This document shows positions 1-7,359 of a stretch of 22,159 nt of DNA, one piece after another (within the stretch, counting starts at the first letter, position 1; the number at the start of each line of letters is the position of its first letter). The notes below the pieces were generated by a model. It ran no database searches, was not told where the DNA came from, and saw nothing but the letters and a program-made list of their open reading frames with translations. A program made the position numbers and the translations under genes. Source of the stretch: Candidatus Cloacimonadota bacterium (GTDB lineage: Bacteria; Cloacimonadota; Cloacimonadia; Cloacimonadales; Cloacimonadaceae); NCBI GenBank assembly GCA_027318525.1, contig DAHVPA010000006.1, forward strand, positions 1-22,159, given 5' to 3'.

Positions 1-458
1 TGCTTGCCCAATACCTGCAACTGATGAATGGCGGCAGGACGGTAAACGTCACAGGCAACCAGCATAGGTTTTATCTTTTTCTTGCGGTAGAAGGCTGCCA
101 GCTTGGCGCAGGCTGTGGTTTTCCCGCTGCCCTGCAGACCAACCAGCATGACCTTGGTAAGCTTGTTGTCATAGACCTTAAGTTCAAAACCGCCTGTGTC
201 CATCAGCTTGATCAGCTGCTCGTGGACAATCTTGATAACCTGCTGACCGGGAGTCAGGCTCTTCATTACTTCCTGACCCAGCGCGCGCTGCTCTATCTCG
301 TATATGAAGTTTTTAACAATCTTGAAATTGACGTCAGCTTCCAGTAAGGCAAGGCGGATTTCGCGCATGGTGTCTTTGATATTCTGTTCTGTAAGGTAAC
401 CTACGCCCTTGAGGTTGCGAAAGATTTTATCCAGCCGTTCCGATAAGCTATTGAACAT
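1..458 (-). CDS. ffh: Signal recognition particle protein Ffh (SRP54), 5' part only
   Basis: GTPase subunit of the signal recognition particle; it binds SRP RNA and signal sequences of membrane proteins leaving the ribosome and docks with FtsY. Translating the minus strand from the ATG at 458-456 gives about 152 residues beginning MFNSLSERLDKIFRNLKGVG, the four-helix N domain, followed by the start of the G domain. The P-loop GLQGSGKTT has its Lys at residue 113, and the family motif DVYRPAA lies near residue 145. The frame is still open at base 1, so the rest of the G domain and the M domain lie outside the window. The start overlaps the end of rpe by 11 bp and has AGGAG about 9 nt upstream, inside rpe, which suggests coupled translation. 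Identity is very secure. Confidence 0.96.
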   Translation of the reverse strand, partial: MFNSLSERLDKIFRNLKGVGYLTEQNIKDTMREIRLALLEADVNFKIVKNFIYEIEQRALGQEVMKSLTPGQQVIKIVHEQLIKLMDTGGFELKVYDNKLTKVMLVGLQGSGKTTACAKLAAFYRKKKIKPMLVACDVYRPAAIHQLQVLGK

Positions 459-1110
459 GTCTGAGGCTCCTGATGGCTGCTGCATAGTCTGAGTGATTAA
501 AAATATATGAGGCTGATACGATAATGTCAGCTCCGGCTTTGATCAGTTCTGGGGCTATTTTATCATTGATACCGCCATCCACCTCAATCAGCAGATTTAG
601 ATTCAAATCCCTTATCTTGTTTTTAAGATTTACCACTTTTTCCTTAACTGCAGGCACGAAGTTTTGACCCGAATAACCCGGATTTACGCTCATTAACAAA
701 ACGAAATCAAGCTCTGGTAAAAGTTCGTCCAAAACGCCAAGCGGAGAGCCGGGATTCAAGGCAGCTCCTGCTTTCATGCCATGTTCACGAATGGCAGCTA
801 TTAATCTATGCGGATGAAAGACAGTTTCCGGATGAAATGAAAAATACCTGATGCTAAGCTTGGCAAGGCGTTCTACATAGTCGGCAGGATTGGTTACCAT
901 CAGATGCGCATCCAGTGGAAGTTTGGTATGTTTGGCAACCGATTGTGCAATCACAAAGCCAAAGGTAAGATTGGGCACATAATGCCCATCCATGATATCC
1001 AGATGCAAAATATCTGCTCCTGCTGTTTCCAGAGCCGAAATTTCCTCTGCCAAGCGGCTGAAGTCACTGGATAATAATGAGGGTGCAATCAGGACTTTAC
1101 TTTCTTGCAT
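448..1110 (-). CDS. rpe: Ribulose-phosphate 3-epimerase
   Basis: Cytosolic TIM-barrel enzyme interconverting ribulose 5-phosphate and xylulose 5-phosphate in the pentose phosphate pathway. The 220-residue product has the family's usual length and motifs: IAPSLLSSDF at the N-terminus, HLDIMDGHYVPN with metal-binding His36 and Asp38, DAHLMV with His69, MSVNPGYSGQ as the mobile phosphate loop, and EVDGGIN with the second catalytic Asp. The phosphate-binding end ADIIVSASYIF is also present. The ATG at 1110 overlaps the end of the DUF721 gene by 14 bp, and its stop lies inside the ffh start region, so it sits in a coupled string of genes. Nothing is missing. It supplies ribulose 5-phosphate metabolism alongside prs, further upstream in the same run of genes. 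Confidence 0.97.
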   Translation of the reverse strand: MQESKVLIAPSLLSSDFSRLAEEISALETAGADILHLDIMDGHYVPNLTFGFVIAQSVAKHTKLPLDAHLMVTNPADYVERLAKLSIRYFSFHPETVFHPHRLIAAIREHGMKAGAALNPGSPLGVLDELLPELDFVLLMSVNPGYSGQNFVPAVKEKVVNLKNKIRDLNLNLLIEVDGGINDKIAPELIKAGADIIVSASYIFNHSDYAAAIRSLRHVQ

Positions 1111-1399
1111 GTTTGCTACCTGCCATAAAGACTATTTCGTTGCAATTGATGTCCAGAAGCTTGTTTAATCTTTCCATCAATTGCTCTTTAATCAGGACCA
1201 GTTCCTGCATCCAGGTAGAATTACTGACCCGGACAAACAGCGTATGCTGTTCATACTTAACAGGCGTTGAGCGCTCCGCCAAAAGTTCACCGACAATATT
1301 TTGCCAGTTCAGAGCTATCAACGCCAGTAAGCGATATTTCTCTCCGGCAATCTTCAGAACCAGGTCCTGGCAGAAATTGCCGAGAGCAGTCCATGACAT
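1097..1399 (-). CDS. DUF721 protein, DciA-like
   Basis: Small (100-residue) protein of the DUF721 family. The diagnostic part is the stretch LFVRVSNSTWMQELVLIKEQ at about residues 49-68, followed by LNKLL: a hydrophobic strand, a conserved Trp, then a Leu-rich helix. Some DUF721 members are DciA, which loads the replicative helicase DnaB in bacteria lacking DnaC or DnaI; short stand-alone versions like this one have mostly not been tested. I therefore name the family and only infer a replication role. The gene starts 2 bp after the preceding membrane-protein gene and overlaps rpe by 14 bp. No strong ribosome binding site is visible (only AAAGAAT), which is consistent with translational coupling. 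Confidence 0.8.
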   Translation of the reverse strand: MSWTALGNFCQDLVLKIAGEKYRLLALIALNWQNIVGELLAERSTPVKYEQHTLFVRVSNSTWMQELVLIKEQLMERLNKLLDINCNEIVFMAGSKHARK

Positions 1400-1401
1400 A
1401 G

Positions 1402-1977
1402 CTATTCTTTATTCAGAATAAGACTAAATCCCCACCAGGCAATTACAGCCACCATAACTGCCAGGTAATAGACCATGCCAATCCCGGTGGTAGTATGGTC
1501 ATGAGGGATAACCAGTAGGGCTGGCACTGCCGCTGCTGCTATGATGACAAGATGACCCAGGATTTTGGTGAGCAGGATGCTGCCTGCTCTGTTGATCAGC
1601 CAGACGCCCAGAACACCAATCGCGATTAAAGCAATGGTTATCCCGGCTGCTATGAACATTGTCATCAAGCCAATCTTTGCCAAGCCCAATTCAAACAGCT
1701 GCATATTGGAGATTGCCAAGGGCGGGATGGCAATGGCAAGCAACAGCATGACTATGCCGATTATTCTGGTCAGAACGCTGTTTCCGGATTTGACGATTTC
1801 GAAATGCCGCTGGTTGCGCCTCACAAAGAGAAAAATAACAAGCATTACAAGCACAAAGAAACCGGCGTAACCAAGAATCATCATCGGATTTCCAGAAGCC
1901 AATCCCATCAGGGACAGCACCAACAGGAAAATCAGGATGCCGACAATCTTGCCGAGTATAAACAACTTATCTTTCAT
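1402..1977 (-). CDS. Integral membrane protein of unknown function
   Basis: A 191-residue protein I cannot assign to a family. It is made almost entirely of hydrophobic segments, with about six likely membrane helices at residues 6-26, 33-51, 70-90, 98-124, 134-155 and 165-187. A basic loop RRNQRHFEIVKSGNS separates helices 2 and 3, suggesting a cytoplasmic face there, and a short His-containing loop (PHDHTTT) precedes the last helix. No signal peptide or catalytic motif is seen. It begins 12 bp after the rplI stop, with an excellent GGGGAGG site 4 nt before the ATG, so translation as a real gene is well supported. Its position between rplI and a DUF721 gene gives no firm clue to function. 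Confidence 0.85.
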   Translation of the reverse strand: MKDKLFILGKIVGILIFLLVLSLMGLASGNPMMILGYAGFFVLVMLVIFLFVRRNQRHFEIVKSGNSVLTRIIGIVMLLLAIAIPPLAISNMQLFELGLAKIGLMTMFIAAGITIALIAIGVLGVWLINRAGSILLTKILGHLVIIAAAAVPALLVIPHDHTTTGIGMVYYLAVMVAVIAWWGFSLILNKE

Positions 1978-1989
1978 GGGACCTCCCCA

Positions 1990-2451
1990 CTATTCAGTAT
2001 CTTTATCTGCTTCTTTTTCGATAACTCCGTGCAGAACAGCATTAACTTCCTTGTGCAGGTGGATGTTAACTTCAAAGTCACCCAACTGTTTAATGTGTTT
2101 TTCCATAGTTACTGAAGCTTTGGGAATGTCAATGCTTCTTTCTTTCAATTCATGCAGAATGTCATTTTCGGAAACAGAGCCATACATGTTATCATGTTCG
2201 TCCACTCTTCTGGTGAAGGTAAGCTTGAGTTCAGAGATTTGTCCTGCAACCTGGCGCAGGTGTTCTAGTTTCTTGTTTTCTTCATCAGCAAACTGCTTTT
2301 TTAAAGTGTCGAGGTTCTTCATGTTCTGAGGTGTGGCATAGATAGCAATATGTCTGGGGACAAGATAATTGCGGGCAAAACCGCGTTTCACATTGATAAC
2401 GTCTCCTTTGGAGCCGACTTTTTCTATGCTTTCAGTTAGTATTACTTTCAT
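1990..2451 (-). CDS. rplI: 50S ribosomal protein L9
   Basis: L9 binds 23S rRNA at the base of the L1 stalk and helps keep the reading frame. The product (153 residues, typical length is about 150) begins MKVILTESIEKVGSKGDVIN and continues VKRGFARNYLVPRHIAIYAT, the L9 N-terminal RNA-binding domain. The long connecting helix (residues about 42-75, rich in Lys, Glu and Leu) is followed by the C-terminal domain containing GSVSENDI and HLHKEVNAVL. The acidic tail KEADKDTE is a small extension. The ATG lies 20 bp inside the end of the DUF2232 gene with GGAGG six nt upstream. It closes the rpsF-ssb-rpsR-DUF2232-rplI cluster, a gene order kept in many phyla. Confidence 0.97.
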   Translation of the reverse strand: MKVILTESIEKVGSKGDVINVKRGFARNYLVPRHIAIYATPQNMKNLDTLKKQFADEENKKLEHLRQVAGQISELKLTFTRRVDEHDNMYGSVSENDILHELKERSIDIPKASVTMEKHIKQLGDFEVNIHLHKEVNAVLHGVIEKEADKDTE

Positions 2452-3265
2452 TTATATCCTCCATGTTTCTAATTTTGCGAAAATCAAACCAGGCATCCAG
2501 CACTCCAATAAAGGAAATCAGTGCCAGCACCGGATAATTGATAATTATAGTTATGAAAAACAATGTCCTGAGCATTCGTGAGCGGGCAAAAACCCCGCTC
2601 CAGAAATGGCTGAGAACCCCGGTTCCCTGTATCAAATAAGCTGCTAGAAGACTTATGAGCAGGTTGATACCCCAAACTTTGGTCTGGGGATATAGAGATA
2701 AACCCAAGGCTGCCAGCAAAGGATAAATCAGAAAACCGGGAAGTGAGATTTGGCGCACCGGCAATTTCAGAATGGATAACCTGTTGAACAGCAGCAGACC
2801 GAAAAAAGCTGCAGTAATCTGGGTAGAACTCCAGAAAGCAGGCTGATATCTGATAAACAGGTTTTGAACCTGGGTGATTCTGCCGGCATCCGGTTTAAAA
2901 CTGGAATATCGTTGCAGATACTGGCTATACATGTCAGTCATTTGTTTAGCTACTGCTTCCAGACCGGCTGCAAATACCAGGCTGCGGACAAAACTATATA
3001 CAAGCAAGAGACATATCAACCCAGTCAATGCCAGATTAATGTCCAACTTAGTTTTGAGCAGATAAAGGTATAAACATATACCAATGCCTGCAGCAACTAT
3101 TGCATCCGCTGCATTAATCCAGATTTGATAGGACCTGTCGGTTACAATCAACAACCCGATCACTGCAAAAAACAGTAATAGGAATAAAAGTAACCTTTTT
3201 GCAGGATATGACCAAATCTTACCACTGTATGCCATTGTAAAGATCAATCCCAAAAACGGGGACAT
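2432..3265 (-). CDS. DUF2232 (YybS-like) membrane protein
   Basis: Predicted polytopic inner-membrane protein. The 277 residues from the ATG at 3265 show about seven or eight hydrophobic helices (for example residues 24-44, 55-72, 80-100, 148-165, 177-196, 198-215, 235-262). A long polar segment at about residues 101-140, rich in Gln, Tyr and Ser, may face the periplasm. Assignment rests mainly on position: YybS/DUF2232 proteins sit between rpsR and rplI in many genomes, as here, and topology fits. Its molecular role is unknown. The start is uncertain. The same frame is open back to the rpsR stop, the sequence upstream of this ATG encodes IPLILGFISL, and a GGGAG site (3302-3306) lies 6 nt before an ATT codon (3293-3295), whereas the ATG at 3265 has no clear site. 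The real protein may be about 10 residues longer. Confidence 0.8.
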   Translation of the reverse strand: MSPFLGLIFTMAYSGKIWSYPAKRLLLFLLLFFAVIGLLIVTDRSYQIWINAADAIVAAGIGICLYLYLLKTKLDINLALTGLICLLLVYSFVRSLVFAAGLEAVAKQMTDMYSQYLQRYSSFKPDAGRITQVQNLFIRYQPAFWSSTQITAAFFGLLLFNRLSILKLPVRQISLPGFLIYPLLAALGLSLYPQTKVWGINLLISLLAAYLIQGTGVLSHFWSGVFARSRMLRTLFFITIIINYPVLALISFIGVLDAWFDFRKIRNMEDINESNTN

Positions 3266-3307
3266 CAGACTAATAAAACCCAGGATTAAAGGAATAACAG
3301 ACTCCCG

Positions 3308-3544
3308 TTATTCTATTACGTAGGCAATCAAAGCCATCTGACGAGCGCGTTTGATCTCGTTGGTCAGACGACGCTGGTGCTTGGCGCAGGTTCCGGTTAT
3401 GCGGGCGGGTTCAATCTTGCCAACATCAGAAACATATTGTCTGACTATATCAATGTTCTTGTAATCAATCACAAGCTCAGGATTTGCGCAGAACTTGCAG
3501 TATTTTTTTCTGGTGAATTTCTTTCTCTTATCGTATGAGTTCAT
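3308..3544 (-). CDS. rpsR: 30S ribosomal protein S18
   Basis: S18 pairs with S6 on the platform of the 30S subunit. The 78-residue product carries the hallmark run KYCKFCANPELVIDYKNID, then ITGTCAKHQRRLTNEIKRAR, the core that contacts S6 and 16S rRNA. CxxC plus the later Cys-x-x-His resembles the zinc-binding (C+) form of S18. The ATG has AAGGAG seven nt upstream and lies 13 bp after the ssb stop. Length and motifs are those of the family. Confidence 0.97.
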   Translation of the reverse strand: MNSYDKRKKFTRKKYCKFCANPELVIDYKNIDIVRQYVSDVGKIEPARITGTCAKHQRRLTNEIKRARQMALIAYVIE

Positions 3545-3557
3545 TTTTTCTCCTTAA

Positions 3558-4004
3558 TTAAAACGGGACATCGTCATTGGTAATTGTGGAATGTGCTGTT
3601 TCTTCTTCAGGCATAGGTGCTTCATGAGCAGCTTCTTCAGCAGGTTCGTCTCCACGGGGGCGTGCTTCAAGAAATTGGATATATTCTGCGATGATTTCCA
3701 CTGCCTTACGGTTGTTATTGTTGGAATCGGTATAACTGCGAGCCTCAAGACGTCCTTCCACAATAATTGGACTACCTTTATGCGCAGAGTTATTCAGATT
3801 TTCCGCCCACTTTGACCAAGCAACCACATCCAGGAAACTGGTTTGATTTTGGTATTGCCCCGTAGCATCTTTGACAGACCTATCCACTGCGATGGTTGCT
3901 CTCACCACAGGCGTGCCTTTGGGAGTATATCGCATCTCTATGTCATTGGTGATTCTACCGGAAATGATGACTTTGTTGAGTCGTGGAAATCTTAAATCTG
4001 CCAT
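3558..4004 (-). CDS. ssb: Single-stranded DNA-binding protein
   Basis: Tetrameric protein that coats single-stranded DNA in replication, repair and recombination. From the ATG at 4004 the product is 148 residues: MADLRFPRLNKVIISGRITN, then an OB fold with VRATIAVDRSV, TSFLDVVAWSKWAENL, GSPIIVEGRLEARSY and a strand AVEIIAEYIQFLE. An acidic linker follows, and the conserved acidic tip DDVPF, which recruits partner proteins, ends the protein. An upstream TTG at 4031 in the same frame would add nine residues but lies inside rpsF. MADL is preferred because family members begin shortly before the LNKV motif and it leaves a 7-bp gap after rpsF. The ribosome site here is weak (AAGTGAG). It is the middle gene of rpsF-ssb-rpsR. 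Confidence 0.96.
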   Translation of the reverse strand: MADLRFPRLNKVIISGRITNDIEMRYTPKGTPVVRATIAVDRSVKDATGQYQNQTSFLDVVAWSKWAENLNNSAHKGSPIIVEGRLEARSYTDSNNNNRKAVEIIAEYIQFLEARPRGDEPAEEAAHEAPMPEEETAHSTITNDDVPF

Positions 4005-4011
4005 ACCGAAC

Positions 4012-4305
4012 TCACTTGCCGCTACGGTCAATTATGATAAACCGAAGGACAGATTCGCTGATATTGTAAAGCCTTTGAATTGCTTTGAGGCTTTCTGAAT
4101 CTGCTCTGAAGTAGTTGATGAAATAGTACCCTTCAGTTTGCTTTTCAATGGGGTAAGCCAGCTGACGTTTTCCCCAAGTGTCAGTTTTGATCAGTTCTCC
4201 GCCATTGTCAGTAATTACTGCTACAACCGAGTCATTTTGTTTGACAGCCTCATCCTGTGTGTATTGAGGCTTTAGGATTATCATACTTTCGTAATCCTTA
4301 ATCAT
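4012..4305 (-). CDS. rpsF: 30S ribosomal protein S6
   Basis: S6 forms a dimer with S18 on the 30S platform. From the ATG at 4305 the product has 97 residues, the usual size: MIKDYESMIILKPQYTQDEA, then TDTWGKRQLAYPIEKQTEGYYFINYFRAD and an ending LRFIIIDRSGK, the ferredoxin-like fold of S6. A longer frame reaches an ATG at 4335, but AGGAGG sits seven nt before the chosen ATG, within that extension, which decides the start. The gene overlaps the last 8 bp of pth, so the two are probably translated together. It leads the rpsF-ssb-rpsR trio. Confidence 0.96.
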   Translation of the reverse strand: MIKDYESMIILKPQYTQDEAVKQNDSVVAVITDNGGELIKTDTWGKRQLAYPIEKQTEGYYFINYFRADSESLKAIQRLYNISESVLRFIIIDRSGK

Positions 4306-4903
4306 TAGGTATCCTCCTTTGGTCTTTGATTCCATCCTCGCGGGGTGGAATAGGCTTTTTATTATATTTGCTGTATTCGTCCAGCATCCTGTCTAAATCA
4401 TATTGAATGAACGTTTCCAGCCAATCACAAACCTGTTTTACTGCTGTTTCTACGACTGGTTTCTCCTGTTCTGAAAACGAATCCAGAACAAAATCCCGGG
4501 CTGATAACTCATCAGAACGACCAATGCCGATTCTAAGCCGGGGAATATCATTAGTGCCGGCAGCAGCAAAAATAGATTTAAGTCCATTATGCCCGCCGTC
4601 TCCACCGGATGTCCGGATTCTCAGTTTTCCCAGAGGGAGCTCCAGATCATCCGAGATAATCAAAACCTGATTAATCGGCTGGTATTTACTGATTGCACTT
4701 ATATAAGCTTTGCCGCTGTTGTTCATAAAAGTGCTGGGCATGATCAGCATGTAGTCCTTATTGCCTGCATGATAAAACAAAGATGACTTTTTCCATTTAA
4801 GTCCATGGTTTTCAGCAAATTGCTTGAGACACATAAAACCGACATTATGTCGGGTGCGCTCATATTCAGTGCCGATATTGCCTAAACCGATAACCAGTTT
4901 CAT
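4298..4903 (-). CDS. pth: Peptidyl-tRNA hydrolase
   Basis: Releases peptides from tRNAs that dropped off the ribosome, recycling the tRNA. The 201-residue product has MKLVIGLGNIGTEYERTRHN at the N-terminus with the substrate-binding Asn9 and catalytic His19, STFMNNSGKAY with the second Asn pair, and DDLELPLGKLRIR followed by GGDGGHNGLKSI, which contain the catalytic-support Asp and the third conserved Asn. RLRIGIGR completes the core. The C-terminal 15 residues are basic and slightly longer than usual. The start lies 41 bp after rplY, the largest gap in this run of genes, with only a weak TGAG site. Pairing with rplY (ctc) is a common gene order. Confidence 0.97.
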   Translation of the reverse strand: MKLVIGLGNIGTEYERTRHNVGFMCLKQFAENHGLKWKKSSLFYHAGNKDYMLIMPSTFMNNSGKAYISAISKYQPINQVLIISDDLELPLGKLRIRTSGGDGGHNGLKSIFAAAGTNDIPRLRIGIGRSDELSARDFVLDSFSEQEKPVVETAVKQVCDWLETFIQYDLDRMLDEYSKYNKKPIPPREDGIKDQRRIPND

Positions 4904-4944
4904 GCATTTAGCTCAGTTCAAACACTCTATAAAATATGCTTAAT

Positions 4945-5553
4945 CTACTTTTCTTCGGCAGGTGCTTCGGTTTTAGTTTCTGCTACAGGTTCAGTCGGTT
5001 GCTCAACCTTCTTGGCATGGATGGTGACAAGAGCTGTCTCGGGATGTTCCTTGACTTTCCATTTTGCCACAGCTAGCTGACTTACGTGCAAAGCTTCGCC
5101 AACACCTAGATTTGAAACGTCCACTTCTATATCCTGGGGAATTTCTTCTTCCAAGCATTGGATATGCAGTGTGCGATGCACAATATCCATCGTCCCGCCT
5201 TCTTTTACGCCAACAGGTGTTCCGATATATTTAAGCGGAACATCGACATCAATAAGCTGATGGGCAGGAATTACCATGAAATCAATGTGTAAAATCTCTC
5301 TGGACACGGGATGAATTTGCCTTTCTTTAAGCAGGGTGTGGTATTCTTTGCCGGCAAGCTTGATCTCGTAAAAAACCAGTTCGTTAAAGCTTTTCTTATA
5401 TAACTTCATGAACTCAGCTTTTTCCAAAGTTATCTTCAACGGCTCTGTTCCAGGTCCATAGACGATAGCAGGGATGAAACCGTCTTTGCGAAGTTTGTTA
5501 AGATCAGATTTTTTCTCTGTCTTTCTCTGATCTGCATTAAGTCTGAATATCAT
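4945..5553 (-). CDS. rplY: 50S ribosomal protein L25 (Ctc/TL5 form)
   Basis: Binds 5S rRNA on the 50S subunit. The 202-residue protein is the long two-domain form: an L25 domain (residues about 5-95; KLRKDGFIPAIVYGPG near the start, LKERQIHPVSREILHIDFMV in the middle) and a C-terminal TL5-type beta domain (about 96-180; VPLKYIGTPVGVKEGG and LEVEIP-like LEEEIPQDIEVDVSNL). An acidic Glu/Pro/Ala-rich tail ends the protein. The ATG follows GGAGG by six nt and is 22 bp after the prs stop. Long forms are also called Ctc, a general stress protein in Bacillus. The prs-rplY-pth order matches many bacteria. Confidence 0.96.
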   Translation of the reverse strand: MIFRLNADQRKTEKKSDLNKLRKDGFIPAIVYGPGTEPLKITLEKAEFMKLYKKSFNELVFYEIKLAGKEYHTLLKERQIHPVSREILHIDFMVIPAHQLIDVDVPLKYIGTPVGVKEGGTMDIVHRTLHIQCLEEEIPQDIEVDVSNLGVGEALHVSQLAVAKWKVKEHPETALVTIHAKKVEQPTEPVAETKTEAPAEEK

Positions 5554-5575
5554 TTATTCCTCCACTTGTTCAATT

Positions 5576-6523
5576 CTATCTGAATAATATACTTATCGAT
5601 TCCTCGATATGAATCTTTTTTATTGCCACAGCCAGCATTTCAGCAATGGAGAGCTGGATGATTTTACTGCTTTTCTGTTTAGCCGGATTCAAGGGAATGG
5701 TATTTGTGATAAAAAGCTTTTCCAGAGGTGAGCTTTCGATGTTTTCCACAGCATTTCCGGAAAGAACCCCATGCACACAGGCTGCATATATTTTTTTTGC
5801 GCCAAAATCAGCCAGTGCTCTGGATATCTTTATCAAGCTGCCGCCTGTGTCAATAATATCATCAAACAGAATGGCAGTTTTGTCTTTCACTTCACCTATA
5901 ATATTAAGCAGTTCTGTCTGGTCATTATTGCCGCTGCGTCTTTTATCACCTATAGCAAGACCACAATTGAGTCTTTTCGCCAGACTTCTGGCTCTGTTTG
6001 CACCGCCAGAATCTGGTGAAACAACCACTAAATCCTCATCTTTGAGCAGGTGTTTGAAATATCTTTCAAAGATTGGAATCGAGTAAAGATGGTCAACCGG
6101 GATATTAAAGAATCCCTGGATCTGATCAGCATGCAAATCCACTGTAATGACTCTGTCTGCTCCTGCGACTGTAATCAAGTCGGCAACCAGCTTGGCTGTA
6201 ATAGGAACTCTGGGCTGGTCTTTTTTATCTGATCTGGCATATCCGTAATATGGGATGACGCAGTTTATACGTTGGGCAGAAGCTCGACGTAAGGCGTCTA
6301 TTATGATTAAAAGGTCCATTAAATTGTCGTTCACCGGGTAACAGGTTGGCTGAATAATGAATACATCCGAACCACGAACGTTGTCGTTGATCTTAACAAA
6401 AGCTTCATCATTGGAGAATTTGAAAAGCTCAATGTCTCCCAAGGGAATGCCGGCATAGCGGGATACTTCCTCTGCCAGAGGTTTGTTTGCATTGCCGGTA
6501 ATCAGCTTAAGCTTCGAATACAT
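5576..6523 (-). CDS. prs: Ribose-phosphate pyrophosphokinase (PRPP synthase)
   Basis: Makes 5-phosphoribosyl-1-pyrophosphate from ribose 5-phosphate and ATP, feeding purine, pyrimidine, histidine and tryptophan synthesis. The product is 315 residues, the normal class I length. Visible motifs are KFSNDEAFVKINDNVRGSDV (ribose/ATP region), PYYGYARSDKKDQPRVPITA (flexible loop), the metal-binding TVDLHADQIQGFF, SPDSGGANRARSLAKRL and the PRPP-binding loop DDIIDTGGSL at residues 221-230. The ATG overlaps the end of ispE by 22 bp; a GGAG lies 12 nt upstream. The ispE-prs-rplY-pth order is conserved in many genomes. With purD further upstream in the window it belongs to purine supply. Confidence 0.97.
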   Translation of the reverse strand: MYSKLKLITGNANKPLAEEVSRYAGIPLGDIELFKFSNDEAFVKINDNVRGSDVFIIQPTCYPVNDNLMDLLIIIDALRRASAQRINCVIPYYGYARSDKKDQPRVPITAKLVADLITVAGADRVITVDLHADQIQGFFNIPVDHLYSIPIFERYFKHLLKDEDLVVVSPDSGGANRARSLAKRLNCGLAIGDKRRSGNNDQTELLNIIGEVKDKTAILFDDIIDTGGSLIKISRALADFGAKKIYAACVHGVLSGNAVENIESSPLEKLFITNTIPLNPAKQKSSKIIQLSIAEMLAVAIKKIHIEESISILFR

Positions 6524-7359
6524 TTTTGATACTGTCTCCGTCCTATGGTTCTAACAATTTCACACCAGTAGTGCTTTTGTTCAAAATGGAGCCTGGCGTG
6601 TTGCAATTTATCTCCATCCTGAAAACAGCCGATACAGGTTGATCCGCTGCCGGACATCATTGTATGCTCGGCACCAAGTAGATACAAATCCTTAATTAAA
6701 GTGCCGATTACCGGATACTTGGCGGCAACCCCTTTTTCCAAGCTGTTAAACCACAAAGCCTGTTTAGACTGCGGTTTTTCCCTTAAGTCTATTAGACTAT
6801 AAGCTTCTCCACTGGAGATAGCCAATCCCGGATTGACCAAGAGCAATTCCATTGGCTCCAGATCCGGCAACAGTGTTATCTTCTCACCCCGGGAGCTGCC
6901 TTTGGCAAGACCTCCCTGCAAAAAAAAGTTGATATCACTGCCGTATTCTGCAGCAACGGCATGCATATAAGTAATGTCATAGTCCAACTGAAACAATTCT
7001 CTCAGGGCGATTAACGTTACTGCTGCATTACTGCTGCCGCCACCCAATCCGGCTGCTATCGGGATTTTCTTATCAAGATAAATCTCCACTCCTGATTCCA
7101 CCTGAAAATCGGTCCGAATCCTGTCTGCTATTTTATAGACGAGATTCTCATCAGAAGCCAACTCGGGAATGTTAGACAAAATTTTAATTTGCGGCTTTTT
7201 TGTCAAAGCATATTTAAGGCTATCATGAAGATCGACAGTGCAGAACATTGTATCGATCTCATGATAGCCATCTGGTCTTTTGCTCAGGACATCAAGATAT
7301 AGATTGATTTTTGCGAAGGAATTTATTAACACGTTTTTTCTGCTTTTCAGGGACCTCAT
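6502..7359 (-). CDS. ispE: 4-diphosphocytidyl-2-C-methyl-D-erythritol kinase
   Basis: ATP-dependent kinase of the non-mevalonate isoprenoid pathway. Motifs of the GHMP kinases are clear: FAKINLYLDVLSKRPDGYHE with catalytic Lys17, AAGLGGGSSNAAVTL (ATP loop, residues about 102-117), YGSDINFFLQGG with the catalytic Asp, and MMSGSGSTCIG near the end. The first DGYH-based anchor shows that the real start is near FAKIN. I use the ATG at 7359 (285 residues); a GTG at 7332 would give the more typical short N-terminus VLINSFAKIN, and neither has a strong ribosome site. Either start lies inside the 3' end of the tyrosine kinase gene (41-68 bp overlap). A longer frame back to 7440 would read through the kinase's tyrosine repeat and is rejected. 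Its 3' end overlaps prs by 22 bp. Confidence 0.93.
   Translation of the reverse strand: MRSLKSRKNVLINSFAKINLYLDVLSKRPDGYHEIDTMFCTVDLHDSLKYALTKKPQIKILSNIPELASDENLVYKIADRIRTDFQVESGVEIYLDKKIPIAAGLGGGSSNAAVTLIALRELFQLDYDITYMHAVAAEYGSDINFFLQGGLAKGSSRGEKITLLPDLEPMELLLVNPGLAISSGEAYSLIDLREKPQSKQALWFNSLEKGVAAKYPVIGTLIKDLYLLGAEHTMMSGSGSTCIGCFQDGDKLQHARLHFEQKHYWCEIVRTIGRRQYQKCIRSLS

Noticed and set aside
24..347. Plus-strand open frame of 107 codons near the window start.
   Set aside because: It is the antisense of ffh, whose minus-strand translation has the SRP54 N domain and P-loop; the plus frame has no recognisable motif.
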